A stretch of DNA of 35,341 bases from RGIG3102 sp964507095 (GCA_964507095.1 CAZDOS010000016.1:1-35341), one strand, 5' to 3'; positions 1 to 7,577 are shown, counted from the first letter of the stretch. Program-made: numbers and translations. The notes: generated by a model from the sequence alone, not told the origin.

Positions 1-586
1 ATATGCCCACGGAAGAGCCGGAGTTTGCCGGCTTGACGAAGATAGGATAGCCCAGGCTCTCCTCGAGCCTGTCCGCGATGGCCTCGAAATCAGGGAGCTC
101 ATAGTCCATCATGAAATCCCATTTGGCGTGAGGAATGCCTGCATGGTCGAAGACGATGTTGGCATGGACCTTGTCATAGCATATTGCGCTTGCAACGACA
201 TCGCATCCGCAGTAAGGGATCCTCGCCATGTCGAACAGTCCCTGTATGGTTCCGTCCTCGCCGTTCCTGCCGTGAAGTATCGGGAGGATGACATCGATCT
301 TCTCAAGGGTGATGTGCTCTCCGTCGAGCTTGATGAGTCCGTGGTAGGCAGTGTCAGGGCTGATCATGCATGGAACGCAGTCGGGATGTTCAAACCATGT
401 TCCGTTATATATGTCGTCCGTGGAGCCGGGGAAGAACAGCCATCTGCCCTTCTTGGTGATGCCGACCTTCACGACATCGTATTTTTCGCTTGGAATGTTG
501 TCTATTACGCTCTTAGCGCTCATGAGGCTGACGTCGTGTTCGTTCGAGACGCCGCCGAAGATAACGCATACCTTGATTTTTGCCAT
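1..586 (-). CDS. ddl: D-alanine--D-alanine ligase, N-terminal part (runs off left edge)
   Basis: ATP-dependent cytoplasmic ligase that makes the D-Ala-D-Ala dipeptide for peptidoglycan precursors. About 195 codons are visible; the C-terminal half lies outside the window. The start is the ATG at 586 with GGAGG seven bases upstream. Visible family landmarks are the FGG-x-S-x-EHDVS loop near residues 10-20, where Glu16 matches the catalytic glutamate that binds the first D-Ala, HGRNGEDGTIQG in the middle, the SAICYDK segment, and PANSGSSVG at the visible end (ATP-grasp serine loop). The spacing and wording resemble clostridial Ddl and also the VanA/B branch. The residue that separates D-Ala from D-Lac or D-Ser ligases lies in the missing omega-loop, so specificity cannot be read here. 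It stands alone with its own promoter, so ordinary Ddl is the best call. Confidence 0.93.
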   Translation of the reverse strand, partial: MAKIKVCVIFGGVSNEHDVSLMSAKSVIDNIPSEKYDVVKVGITKKGRWLFFPGSTDDIYNGTWFEHPDCVPCMISPDTAYHGLIKLDGEHITLEKIDVILPILHGRNGEDGTIQGLFDMARIPYCGCDVVASAICYDKVHANIVFDHAGIPHAKWDFMMDYELPDFEAIADRLEESLGYPIFVKPANSGSSVGI

Positions 587-678
587 GATTTCCTCCGTTG
601 ACCGGCCCTGTTCGAGGGCATAAGCGATCTTTTTCGTTTAGTTATAATCTCTCTGTATAGAAAGCTATAGATATGTAT

Positions 679-707
679 ATTATATTCTCATCTTATTTCA
701 TTATCAA
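679..707 (-). promoter_or_regulatory. sigma-A promoter of ddl
   Basis: On the minus strand TTGATA (702-707) is followed after exactly 17 bases by a perfect TATAAT (679-684). The ddl start lies about 93 bases downstream, and the leader holds a small 5-bp hairpin at 605-619. Confidence 0.75.
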
Positions 708-742
708 GTGAGTTGAATGCGATATTGGCCGGGGCATGGCGC

Positions 743-770
743 AAAAAAGAGAGGAGGCTCGCTCCTCTCT
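743..770 (-). terminator. Intrinsic terminator of the potassium operon
   Basis: A 9-bp stem (748-756 with 762-770, five-base loop) lies just past the kdpE-like stop. In the minus-strand transcript it is followed by six U (A743-748 on the plus strand, the last one shared with the stem). It separates this operon from ddl. Confidence 0.8.
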
Positions 771-785
771 GTGACGATGATCGGG

Positions 786-1481
786 CTAGTCAGGCCTTAC
801 CATCCTGTAGCCTATGCCTATGTGGGTCTGTATCAGCTGCGCGGAATCCTCGTCCGGCTGCAGTTTCTTTCTCAGGCCCGCCATGAAGACCCTCAGGGTG
901 GCAACGTCGTTTTCCCAGCTGTTGCCGTAGACATGGTCCATGATGTATCTGTGAGTCAGGACCTTGCCCGTGTTCTGTGCCAGCAGGCACAGCAGCTTGT
1001 ACTCTATAGGGGTCAGATGGACTTCCGTATCCTTCACGTAGACGCAGGCTGCGGAATAGTCTATCTTCAGATCCCCGTTTATGTACTCATGGGACCCTGA
1101 TTCGTTCCTCAAGAAGGCCATTCTCCTGAGATTGACCCTGAGTCTCGCCAGAAGCTCCTCTACCGAGAAAGGCTTGGTCAGGTAGTCGTCAGCGCCGAGA
1201 TCCAGAGCCTCGATCTTGTCGGACTCTTCCGTTCGCGCGCTTATCACGATTATCGGAGTCTTGGACCAGGACCTTATCCTCTCTATGACCTGCGTGCCGT
1301 CTATGTCTGGAAGTCCGAGATCCAGAAAGATGACATCGGGATTGTGGGAGGCGGTCATGCTGATGCCCTCTTCGCCGCAGGTGGCGCAAATGAAGGCATA
1401 TCCGTGAGCCTTGAGCGTGGTGCTTATTAGATTGCGTATCGGCGGATCGTCTTCAATAATCAGTATTTTACCGTTATCCAT
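786..1481 (-). CDS. kdpE: KdpE-like response regulator (OmpR/PhoB family)
   Basis: A 231-residue DNA-binding response regulator. The receiver domain (about 4-118) has the acidic pair Asp11/Asp12, phospho-acceptor Asp54 in IFLDLGLPDIDG, Ser81 and Lys103 in the LTKPF motif. The C-terminal winged-helix domain (about 135-229) carries the LTPIEYKLL and GIGYRM signatures of the OmpR family. The LGLPD...KTPIIVISAR pattern is typical of KdpE. The gene overlaps the 3' end of the kinase gene by 8 bases (1474-1481), so the two are translationally coupled and almost certainly cognate. The pair sits in an operon with Ktr/Trk potassium uptake genes and not with a KdpFABC ATPase, so its target may be this operon itself (inference). 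A terminator follows. Confidence 0.9.
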   Translation of the reverse strand: MDNGKILIIEDDPPIRNLISTTLKAHGYAFICATCGEEGISMTASHNPDVIFLDLGLPDIDGTQVIERIRSWSKTPIIVISARTEESDKIEALDLGADDYLTKPFSVEELLARLRVNLRRMAFLRNESGSHEYINGDLKIDYSAACVYVKDTEVHLTPIEYKLLCLLAQNTGKVLTHRYIMDHVYGNSWENDVATLRVFMAGLRKKLQPDEDSAQLIQTHIGIGYRMVRPD

Positions 1482-3387
1482 CTGTCTGTACCTTTCTTTT
1501 AGGGAATCTGACTCTGAACAATGCTCCCTGCGGCTCGTTGTCGTGTACGGTCAACTCGCCTCCGTGCATGCCGGCGATCGTCCTGCAAAGGGCAAGACCG
1601 AGTCCCATGCTCCTTCCGGAATCACCCGTAGGAGCCCCCTTGGTGTAGAACATCTCAAAGATCTTATCCTTCTCCTCCTCGGCAATGCCGGGACCGTTGT
1701 CTGCGACCTCGAGGATCACATCATCGTCATCCTGTCGGATACGCAAATCTATCCTGCTTCCTTTGGGAGTGTATTTGATCGCATTGTTGACCAGATTAAG
1801 GACCAGCTGTGACACAAGCGAAGCGTCCATGTACACAGGGACCGCCTCATCAGGTAGAGCAAGACTGACCTCATGTTCGGATATATGCCTGTCCCGGTGC
1901 CTGAGCGAATCCCTGATCACATCTCCGAGATCCTCATAATTCATGTTGGGAGCAGATTCCGTGTCTCCTATCCTCGTCATGGAAAGAATGTTCTCCATGA
2001 CCTCCCTGAGCCAGACGGCATCGTCATATATGTCCTGGTATGTCCTTGAGAGATCCGCCGGATCCATTTCGGCAGAGGAATGGATCAGGTTGTAGGAATT
2101 GCCGCTTATGCCCGTCAGAGGGGTCCTGAGATCATGTGATATGAGCCTGAGCATGTCGGCTCTGGTCTTTTCCTTTTCAGCCATGAGCATGGCTCTTTCT
2201 CTCTCCCGGTCGAGCCTTGAGTTCCGTATGGTCAGGGCACTGGCACCGAGTATGGAAGTTACTATCTCGTTCTCGAACGGGAGTATCTGTCTTGCGGTCG
2301 AGATGGCCGCAACGCCAAGGATGCTGTCCGATGCCCTGGCGGGGATATACACAAAGCCATCCTTTTCGATCTGTGTCGATCCGTCCGAGAGCTGTCTTTG
2401 TATCTCGGCAGTCCGCTTCATGCCGTCTTCTGAAACGGTCCGGCCGTCTATGTCTCCGTAGTATGAATCCTTTCCCTCCGCCGGCAGGGCGACAAGGAAC
2501 AGGTCGCAGTTGAGCAGCTTCTTGAGCTGCATGTACGCAGTGTTCCACACCTCGTTCTCGCTCTTGGCATCTGCCAGCAGTCTCTCTGTGGTGAGTATAA
2601 GCTGGCTCTGCTTGGCCACGGCCTCGGAGTGTCTGGTTATATTGTTGAGCCTTACGGTCAGGTTGCTGACCATGATGGCGGTGAACAGCATGACGCCGAT
2701 GGTGATGGGATAACCGTCGGCATAAGCTCTCAATGAGAGTTTCGGATCGGTGAAGAGAAAGTTGAACAGGACTGCTCCTATGATCGCCGAGAACGAGCCC
2801 ATATATCTGTCTGAGGTCATGATCGAAACGAACAGCACGCACAGCAGATAGACCATCATGATGGTCGAGTCTGAAAAATGGAGCATGTCGAACAGGTATC
2901 CGAGAAGCGTGGCGACGATCAGCGCTCCGAGAGTGATGACAAGCTTCCTGGCCAGCATATCCCTGGACGGAGCCGGATCCTTTTCCCTGGGCTCCGGAAG
3001 GCCTGTCGGAATGATGTATATCTCCACCGACTCACCGAGCCGCTCCACTATCCCGTCGCTGAGGGTGCTCCTCTTTGCGATCGATCTTCTCGGGGCGGTG
3101 GTCTGGCCCAGGACGACCTTGGTGAATCTGTTGATCCTGGCATACTCAGCTATGGCCAGGGGAATGTTCTCCCCGCTGACCGTCCGTATCTCGGCCCCCA
3201 ATTCACTCGCAAGGCGGATATTCTTTTCCAGCCTTGACTTGTTTAGAGGAGAAGCCGAGTAGTGTGACGAGTTTTCGACAAAGATGGCAGTAAGCCGTCC
3301 GCCGCAGCTCTTAGCTATGAAATTCGCCGACTCTATGACGTGCCCGTTGGAAGGGGACGACGAGAGACAGACCAAGATCTTTTCCAT
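1474..3387 (-). CDS. kdpD: Short KdpD-like sensor histidine kinase with UspA-like domain
   Basis: A 637-residue membrane kinase. Order of parts: a UspA-like cytoplasmic domain (about 1-130), four closely spaced hydrophobic helices of the KdpD/DUF4118 type (about 145-255), a GAF-like region (about 275-395), a HisKA dimerisation domain with phospho-acceptor His418 in LISHDLRTPL, and a HATPase domain (about 525-632) with the N box (LVNNAIKYTP), DNGPGI and GLGLAL. E. coli KdpD is about 890 residues. The missing part is the N-terminal KdpD domain with its P-loop, since this protein starts directly at the Usp-like fold. Residues 9-36 fit the spacing of the c-di-AMP-binding motif known from S. aureus KdpD (see findings). 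The start at 3387 has an AAAGGAAAAGG ribosome site. It couples to the downstream regulator by an 8-base overlap. Confidence 0.9.
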   Translation of the reverse strand: MEKILVCLSSSPSNGHVIESANFIAKSCGGRLTAIFVENSSHYSASPLNKSRLEKNIRLASELGAEIRTVSGENIPLAIAEYARINRFTKVVLGQTTAPRRSIAKRSTLSDGIVERLGESVEIYIIPTGLPEPREKDPAPSRDMLARKLVITLGALIVATLLGYLFDMLHFSDSTIMMVYLLCVLFVSIMTSDRYMGSFSAIIGAVLFNFLFTDPKLSLRAYADGYPITIGVMLFTAIMVSNLTVRLNNITRHSEAVAKQSQLILTTERLLADAKSENEVWNTAYMQLKKLLNCDLFLVALPAEGKDSYYGDIDGRTVSEDGMKRTAEIQRQLSDGSTQIEKDGFVYIPARASDSILGVAAISTARQILPFENEIVTSILGASALTIRNSRLDRERERAMLMAEKEKTRADMLRLISHDLRTPLTGISGNSYNLIHSSAEMDPADLSRTYQDIYDDAVWLREVMENILSMTRIGDTESAPNMNYEDLGDVIRDSLRHRDRHISEHEVSLALPDEAVPVYMDASLVSQLVLNLVNNAIKYTPKGSRIDLRIRQDDDDVILEVADNGPGIAEEEKDKIFEMFYTKGAPTGDSGRSMGLGLALCRTIAGMHGGELTVHDNEPQGALFRVRFPKRKVQTDG

Positions 3388-3463
3388 TGCCTTTTCCTTT
3401 CCCTATTGATGTAAAGGGAAGCTTTCTTAAACAAAAATTATAAATATGAAATGTGAAAAATGG

Positions 3464-3580
3464 TTAAAATCTACCTCTGTAGCCCGATTTCCTGAGAAAA
3501 TCTATCAACCGATCTATAAGGAAAAGGCCGAATACTGTCAGAAAGATGAACAGCACAATGACCAGAATGAAACCAAGCAT
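3464..3580 (-). CDS. 38-residue membrane microprotein, paralogue of its upstream neighbour
   Basis: A very short gene whose product starts MLGFILVIVLF, forms one hydrophobic helix over about residues 2-22, then turns basic (DRLIDFLRKSGYRGRF) before a TAA stop. The ATG at 3580 has GAGGTG five bases upstream. That site overlaps the stop of the preceding gene, so the pair is tightly coupled. Roughly 16 of the first 28 residues match the neighbour at 3590-3841, while third codon positions differ freely. That is the pattern of two old copies under protein-level selection, and it is the main reason to believe this is a real gene. By size and position (single helix, between potassium channel subunits and a KdpD-like kinase) it recalls KdpF, the 29-residue stabiliser of KdpFABC, but I see no sequence identity to KdpF. 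Function unknown. Confidence 0.7.
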   Translation of the reverse strand: MLGFILVIVLFIFLTVFGLFLIDRLIDFLRKSGYRGRF

Positions 3581-3589
3581 GCCGACACC

Positions 3590-3841
3590 TCAAAAGCCTG
3601 CAATATCTCCCGAAGGATCCTTGTAAGGCCCTTTTTTGCCTCTGCCGCCTGTCGCAAGCCTGAGGAGAGGAAATCTGCTTATCCACAGCACGGTCTTTGA
3701 GCGGCGCTGTGGGACATGGATCCCTTCAGGCTCTCTCTTGCGGCGCATCTGCTGCATCCGTGCCGCGGAGCGGTCCGTGAGTCGGAGCCCGAATGCGGCC
3801 AGGAGAGCGAATAATATGACTACCAGTATAAAACCTAACAT
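3590..3841 (-). CDS. 83-residue single-helix membrane protein, paralogue of the 38-residue neighbour
   Basis: Starts MLGFILVVILF, with one hydrophobic segment (about residues 2-20) followed by LTDRSAAR and a strongly basic soluble tail (about 25-83) rich in Arg, Lys and Gly. The ATG at 3841 has GAGGTGAG upstream. It lies 20 bases after the ktrA-like gene and 9 bases before the 38-codon gene, so all are one transcript. The first 28 residues align without gaps to the next gene (F-I-L-V, L-F, F-G-L, D-R shared), but the tail is unique. A role as an accessory or regulatory subunit of the Ktr channel or of the kinase is inference from position only. No known family is recognised. Confidence 0.68.
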   Translation of the reverse strand: MLGFILVVILFALLAAFGLRLTDRSAARMQQMRRKREPEGIHVPQRRSKTVLWISRFPLLRLATGGRGKKGPYKDPSGDIAGF

Positions 3842-3861
3842 TTCGGTCTCACCTCACAGTC

Positions 3862-4515
3862 CTAGCTTAAGGAAAAACATTTCTGAATGTTTTCCCATTT
3901 TCCTATTACCATCACGCTGTCTCCGGAAAGGAATTCCGTGTCGCTGGAAATGTCCATGTTCAGGACACCGTCCCTCCTGATGGCGATGATGTTTATCATG
4001 TAACGCTTGCGTATGTTGAGACCGCCTACCGTCATGGATTCCCAGGATGACGGGATCCCGATCTCATACATTGAGAATTCGTCGTTAAGAAGAGCAAAGT
4101 CAAGTATCCTGTCCGAAGCGTACTTGTTGGCCAGCCATACTGCGGACTGGTACTCCGGATATATGATGTCATCCGCTCCGTTCTTGCTGAGCAGCTTCAT
4201 CTGGGTGTCATGCGTTGCTCTTGATACAACGCATTTGGCGCCTAGCTCCTTGAGAAGGGAAGTTGTGACGAGCGATGACTGGAAATTGTTTCCTATGGCC
4301 ACGATGCACAGATCGAAGTTGGAAACGCCAAGGCTCTTCAAAAACTCCTCGTTGGTGCTGTCGCCTATGAGCCGGCTGGTAACATAGGGCAGGACCTCGT
4401 TTATCCTTTTTTCATCGGTGTCGATCGCCATGACCTGTTTTTTCAGTCCTGCCATCCTCATTGCCAGATTCTTTCCAAATCTTCCGACGCCGATCAGTAA
4501 AACACTTCTAATCAT
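3862..4515 (-). CDS. ktrA: KtrA/TrkA-type potassium channel gating subunit
   Basis: A 217-residue cytoplasmic RCK protein that forms the nucleotide-binding ring under the potassium channel. The N-terminal RCK_N Rossmann domain (about 1-135) has the GVGRFG dinucleotide loop at 8-13, an acidic end to strand 2 (AIDTDEKR), and GDSTNEEFLKSLGV followed by CIVAIG. The C-terminal RCK_C domain (about 138-217) contains the typical GLNIRKRY...I.AIRRDG and GDSVMVIGK patterns. The length is that of KtrA (about 220), not the doubled TrkA of E. coli (about 458). ATP/ADP or NAD(H) at RCK_N and, in several Firmicutes, c-di-AMP at RCK_C control such proteins (family knowledge). It starts 4 bases after the membrane subunit gene stops. 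Confidence 0.93.
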   Translation of the reverse strand: MIRSVLLIGVGRFGKNLAMRMAGLKKQVMAIDTDEKRINEVLPYVTSRLIGDSTNEEFLKSLGVSNFDLCIVAIGNNFQSSLVTTSLLKELGAKCVVSRATHDTQMKLLSKNGADDIIYPEYQSAVWLANKYASDRILDFALLNDEFSMYEIGIPSSWESMTVGGLNIRKRYMINIIAIRRDGVLNMDISSDTEFLSGDSVMVIGKWENIQKCFSLS

Positions 4516-4519
4516 ATTC

Positions 4520-5842
4520 TTAACCTACCATCAGATCCTCGGCCGGCAGCGCCGCCGAGGCCGTAAACTTGGAACCCGAGGCTGCGTATAGAACGCTCAG
4601 ACCTCCAGTCCTGCCTATGAACATCAGCATGATGAGAACGATCTTTGAAGGAGCCCCTATTATCGGAGTTATTCCTGTGGTGAGTCCCACGGTCCCCAGA
4701 GCAGATGCGCTCTCGAACAGGCAGTCCAGCATTGCCATCCTTTCGACGGTCCGCATGAACATGCCTCCGATAAAGAACAGCGATATGTAGACCACTGCCA
4801 GTGATACTGCGGTGTGGATAGTCTCATCCTCTATCCTCCTCGAGAAGATCGAGAAGCCCTTCCTCGGAGAGACTATCCTTTGGATGTGAAGGACCAGGCA
4901 CAGAAGGGTGGTGGTCTTCATTCCGCCCGCAGTTGAACCCGGGCTGCCTCCTATAAGCATCAAGGGGATCATCAATGACTGCCCGGCCTCGCTCATTCCC
5001 CCCACATTCACTGAGGAGAAACCGGCCGTTCTGGTGGTCACTGACTGAAACAAGGAGGCAAATACCCTCTCGGCTCCGTAAAGATGATCGAATTCAAAGA
5101 AATAGTTATACAGAGCAGGGATCACTATCAGTAAAAGGGATACCGAAATGACAGCTCTGGTCTGAAGGGACAGTCTGGAAAGATCCTTCCTGTTGGAGGA
5201 TATATCGCTCCAGGTGACATATCCCAGACCCCCAATGACGATGAGTGACATGGTGACGATGTTTATCACCGGGCTCGCGCTGTATGCCGACAGGGAAGCC
5301 GATCTTGAAGCTCCCAGTATGTCGAAGCCCGCGTTGCAGAAGGCCGAGATCGAGTGGAACATCCGTATCCACAGGCCTTTCACGGTCCCGTAATCCGCAC
5401 AGAATACCGGTGCCGCCGCCAGGGCTCCCAGCAGCTCCATGATGATCGTGAACGTGAAGATGAAGCCGGTGAGTTTCAGTATTCCGCCGATCCTCGCCGC
5501 GGAGACGGAGCTCTGCATTATGCTCCTCCGGTTAAGGCTTATCTTTCTGCCGGACATTATTGCTATCAGCATGGCAAAGGTTATGACGCCCATGCCGCCT
5601 ATTTGAATAAGTATTAGTATTACTGCCTGGCCGAAGACTGACCAGTATGTGCCGGTGTCGTAGACCACGAGCCCTGTCACGCAGGTCGCACTGGTCGCAG
5701 TGAACAGGCAGTCGGTGAACGGGGTCACCACTCCTTCTGCCGTTGCTATCGGGAGGCTGAGCAGGAGAGTGCCCGTGAGTATCAGTCCCGCGAACCCCAG
5801 GATGATTATCTTAAAGGGGTTGAGTTTTCCGAAATTAGACAT
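4520..5842 (-). CDS. ktrB: KtrB/TrkH-type potassium channel membrane subunit
   Basis: About 440 residues with eight main membrane helices and four pore loops of the Trk/Ktr/HKT family. The loops read TSATCVTGL (P1), SAFCNAGFD (P2), TTRTAGFSSVN (P3) and SALGTVGLTTG (P4), and the selectivity-filter glycines are all present. An upstream TTG at 5863 keeps the frame open, but AGGAGG (5850-5855) lies inside that extension at the right distance from the ATG at 5842, which gives MSNFGKLNPFKII. I therefore use 5842. This is the first gene of the minus-strand potassium operon. With the RCK subunit just downstream it should form a potassium (possibly sodium-coupled) uptake channel. The size matches KtrB. 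Confidence 0.94.
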   Translation of the reverse strand: MSNFGKLNPFKIIILGFAGLILTGTLLLSLPIATAEGVVTPFTDCLFTATSATCVTGLVVYDTGTYWSVFGQAVILILIQIGGMGVITFAMLIAIMSGRKISLNRRSIMQSSVSAARIGGILKLTGFIFTFTIIMELLGALAAAPVFCADYGTVKGLWIRMFHSISAFCNAGFDILGASRSASLSAYSASPVINIVTMSLIVIGGLGYVTWSDISSNRKDLSRLSLQTRAVISVSLLLIVIPALYNYFFEFDHLYGAERVFASLFQSVTTRTAGFSSVNVGGMSEAGQSLMIPLMLIGGSPGSTAGGMKTTTLLCLVLHIQRIVSPRKGFSIFSRRIEDETIHTAVSLAVVYISLFFIGGMFMRTVERMAMLDCLFESASALGTVGLTTGITPIIGAPSKIVLIMLMFIGRTGGLSVLYAASGSKFTASAALPAEDLMVG

Positions 5843-5984
5843 TTTTATGCCTCCTGTTGGCAATAAGCATACTAAAATCGGTATGAAGTGTGTGTTAATG
5901 TTGCCGCCTCAGGCATTAAGATTGCATAAAGATGCTCATGCTGGTAAATTGTTGATTTTCCCTGTAAAAACAGTGTTTTTTAAG

Positions 5985-6013
5985 TTGACAGGGCAATTCG
6001 GATATGTTAGACT
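5985..6013 (+). promoter_or_regulatory. Promoter of rpmG-secE-nusG
   Basis: A consensus TTGACA (5985-5990) is followed after 17 bases by TAGACT (6008-6013, four of six). The rpmG start is about 88 bases downstream. The same TAGACT -10 variant is seen before the cyclase gene (14500-14505). Confidence 0.65.
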
Positions 6014-6100
6014 ATGTCTACCTCTTTTGAAGGCTTTATTTTTTGTGCGGAAATTTTCCGACGCCTAAAGAGGGAGGCTAACTTTAATGGAGGTGCCGAT

Positions 6101-6250
6101 ATGAGAGTAAAGATCACACTTGCATGCACAGAATGCAAACAGCGCAACTACGACACTATGAAGAATAAGAAGAATACTCCTGACAGAGTAGAGCTCAACA
6201 AGTACTGTCCGTTCTGCAGAAAACACACTCTTCACAGAGAGACGAAGTAA
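6101..6250 (+). CDS. rpmG: Ribosomal protein L33
   Basis: A 49-residue large-subunit ribosomal protein with two CxxC pairs (Cys9/Cys12 and Cys36/Cys39), the zinc-binding form of bL33. TPDRVELNKYCPFCRKHT is the family core. GGAGGTG lies seven bases before the ATG. First gene of a block with secE and nusG, the usual bacterial order. The zinc-ribbon form is often duplicated by a zinc-free paralogue elsewhere; none is visible here. Confidence 0.97.
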   Translation: MRVKITLACTECKQRNYDTMKNKKNTPDRVELNKYCPFCRKHTLHRETK

Positions 6251-6261
6251 GAGGTGGACTA

Positions 6262-6483
6262 ATGGCAGCAGACAAGAAAGAGAAAGCCGGTTTCTTCTCA
6301 AGGATCGGTCAGCGCATCAAGGACATCAGGGCCGAAGCCAAGAGGATCGTGTGGCCTTCAAAGGAACAGGTTAAGAACAACACGATAGTTGTCATAATCG
6401 TTTCTCTGATCGCAGCGCTCATCGTCTTCGGACTCGATACCATCTTTGGCGTCATTCTCAGACTGATACTCGGACTGGCATAA
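6262..6483 (+). CDS. secE: Protein translocase subunit SecE
   Basis: A 73-residue Gram-positive type SecE with one membrane helix (about 44-70). It carries the conserved amphipathic segment before it (IKDIRAEAKRIVWPSKEQV), which lies on the cytoplasmic face of the SecYEG channel. Starts 11 bases after the rpmG stop and is followed 16 bases later by nusG. Residues 1-15 are a lysine-rich leader. The short length is normal for Firmicutes; E. coli SecE has three helices. Confidence 0.97.
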   Translation: MAADKKEKAGFFSRIGQRIKDIRAEAKRIVWPSKEQVKNNTIVVIIVSLIAALIVFGLDTIFGVILRLILGLA

Positions 6484-6499
6484 GTTTACGGAGGAAGAT

Positions 6500-7024
6500 A
6501 TGGACGAGGCAAAGTGGTATGTAGCACATACATATTCAGGATACGAAAACAAAGTAGCATCCAGCCTGCAAGCCGTAATCGAGAACCGCAGCCTGCACGA
6601 CCTTATTCAGGACGTGAAGGTCCCTACCGAGATCACAGTCGAGATCAAGGACGGAAAGAGAAAGGAATCCGAGCATAAGCTCTATCCTTCCTACGTCTTC
6701 GTCAAGATGATCCTGACGGATGAAACATGGTACATAGTGCGCAATACCCGCGGTGTAACGGGCTTTGTAGGAGCTTCGAGCCAGAAGCCGAGTCCCCTGT
6801 CTGACAGGGAAGTCGAGAACCTGGGCATCGAGGTGAAGAAACAGACCATCGACTTCAAGGTTGGCGATCAGGTCGAGATCATCGATGGCACGCTGGCAGG
6901 TTTTGTCGGCGAGGTCACACGGATCGATACCGAGGCCATGCTCGTAAAGGTGATGGTATCCATGTTCGGTCGCGAGACCGAGATGGAAATGGACCTTTTG
7001 GGGGTCCGACCAATTCAATTCTGA
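6500..7024 (+). CDS. nusG: Transcription termination/antitermination factor NusG
   Basis: A 174-residue NusG/Spt5 protein that binds RNA polymerase and links transcription to translation or Rho. The N-terminal NGN domain (about 1-110) starts with AKWYVAHTYSGYE and has YPSYVFVKM. The C-terminal KOW domain (about 120-174) carries VGDQVEIIDGTLAGFVGEV. The start has GGAGG eight bases upstream. The length is standard. It lies between secE and the L11-L1 genes as in most bacteria. Confidence 0.97.
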   Translation: MDEAKWYVAHTYSGYENKVASSLQAVIENRSLHDLIQDVKVPTEITVEIKDGKRKESEHKLYPSYVFVKMILTDETWYIVRNTRGVTGFVGASSQKPSPLSDREVENLGIEVKKQTIDFKVGDQVEIIDGTLAGFVGEVTRIDTEAMLVKVMVSMFGRETEMEMDLLGVRPIQF

Positions 7025-7025
7025 T

Positions 7026-7044
7026 AAAGACCCTTCGGGTTTTT
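7026..7044 (+). terminator. Weak hairpin with U tract after nusG (partial terminator?)
   Basis: A short stem (CCC/GGG core at 7031-7039, TTC loop) extends through A-U pairs, and the U's form part of the stem. It could terminate a fraction of transcripts before rplK or act as a pause or processing site. No new promoter is evident before rplK, so read-through must occur. Confidence 0.35.
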
Positions 7045-7047
7045 AGT

Positions 7048-7106
7048 GGGTATCGTCAGATACCCGTGGGAGGACGGGAAGAGTTCCTGTCCGATACTAC
7101 ACCACG
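7048..7106 (+). promoter_or_regulatory. Leader hairpin plus L1-binding-site mimic before rplK
   Basis: A perfect 7-bp hairpin (7048-7054 with 7059-7065) is followed by a second structure. In it, CGTGG (7065-7069) pairs with CCACG (7102-7106), and a 9-bp inner helix (7072-7080 with 7084-7092) has a GAG loop. An asymmetric internal loop (GA against GATACTACA) separates the two helices. The GTGGGAGG ... GATAC..CCAC pattern matches the L1-stalk region of 23S rRNA (GTGGGAGG ... GAAATACCAC). Ribosomal protein L1 is known to repress the L11-L1 mRNA through such a mimic. The structure is seen directly; the regulatory role follows from family knowledge. Confidence 0.75.
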
Positions 7107-7126
7107 TTTTTTGGAGGTATTTAAAA

Positions 7127-7552
7127 ATGGCTCAGAAAGTAACTGGATACATCAAACTCCAGATCCCGGCCGGTAAAGCCACACCGGCACCACCTGTTGG
7201 ACCAGCTCTCGGCCAGCACGGTGTCAACATCATGTCCTTCACAAAGGAATTCAACGAGAGAACACAGAAGGATATCGGTTATATAATCCCTGTAGTCATT
7301 ACAGTTTATGCAGACCGTTCATTCACATTCGTAACTAAGACACCGCCTGCACCGGTTCTGATCAAGAAGGAGCTCGGAATCGAGACAGCTTCCGGCACAC
7401 CTAACAGGACCAAGGTAGGACAGCTCACAAAGGAACAGGTCAAGAAGATCGCTGAGATCAAGATGCCTGACCTTAACGCAGCTTCACTTGAGGCAGCAAT
7501 GAGCATGATCGCAGGCACAGCCCGCAGCATGGGCGTCACAGTCGAGGAATAA
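7127..7552 (+). CDS. rplK: Ribosomal protein L11
   Basis: A 141-residue large-subunit protein of the GTPase-associated centre. It starts MAQKVTGYIKLQIPAGKA and has the PPVGPALGQHGVNIM core and the C-terminal rRNA-binding domain ending SMGVTVEE. The open frame extends back to 7046, but that stretch is the structured leader. The ATG at 7127 with GGAGG upstream gives the standard length, so I start there. The gene lies downstream of one L1-site mimic and upstream of another. Confidence 0.98.
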   Translation: MAQKVTGYIKLQIPAGKATPAPPVGPALGQHGVNIMSFTKEFNERTQKDIGYIIPVVITVYADRSFTFVTKTPPAPVLIKKELGIETASGTPNRTKVGQLTKEQVKKIAEIKMPDLNAASLEAAMSMIAGTARSMGVTVEE

Positions 7553-7577
7553 CAGCAGGCTAAAACTGCTCACACAA

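Noticed and set aside
128..601. 157-residue plus-strand open frame at the left edge
   Set aside because: It is the antisense shadow of the ddl gene, which has a clear family match, promoter and ribosome site on the other strand.
5843..5863. Upstream TTG start for ktrB
   Set aside because: The AGGAGG ribosome site lies inside this extension and points to the ATG at 5842.
7046..7126. N-terminal extension of L11
   Set aside because: The stretch is the L1-type leader RNA, and the ATG at 7127 gives the standard 141-residue protein.
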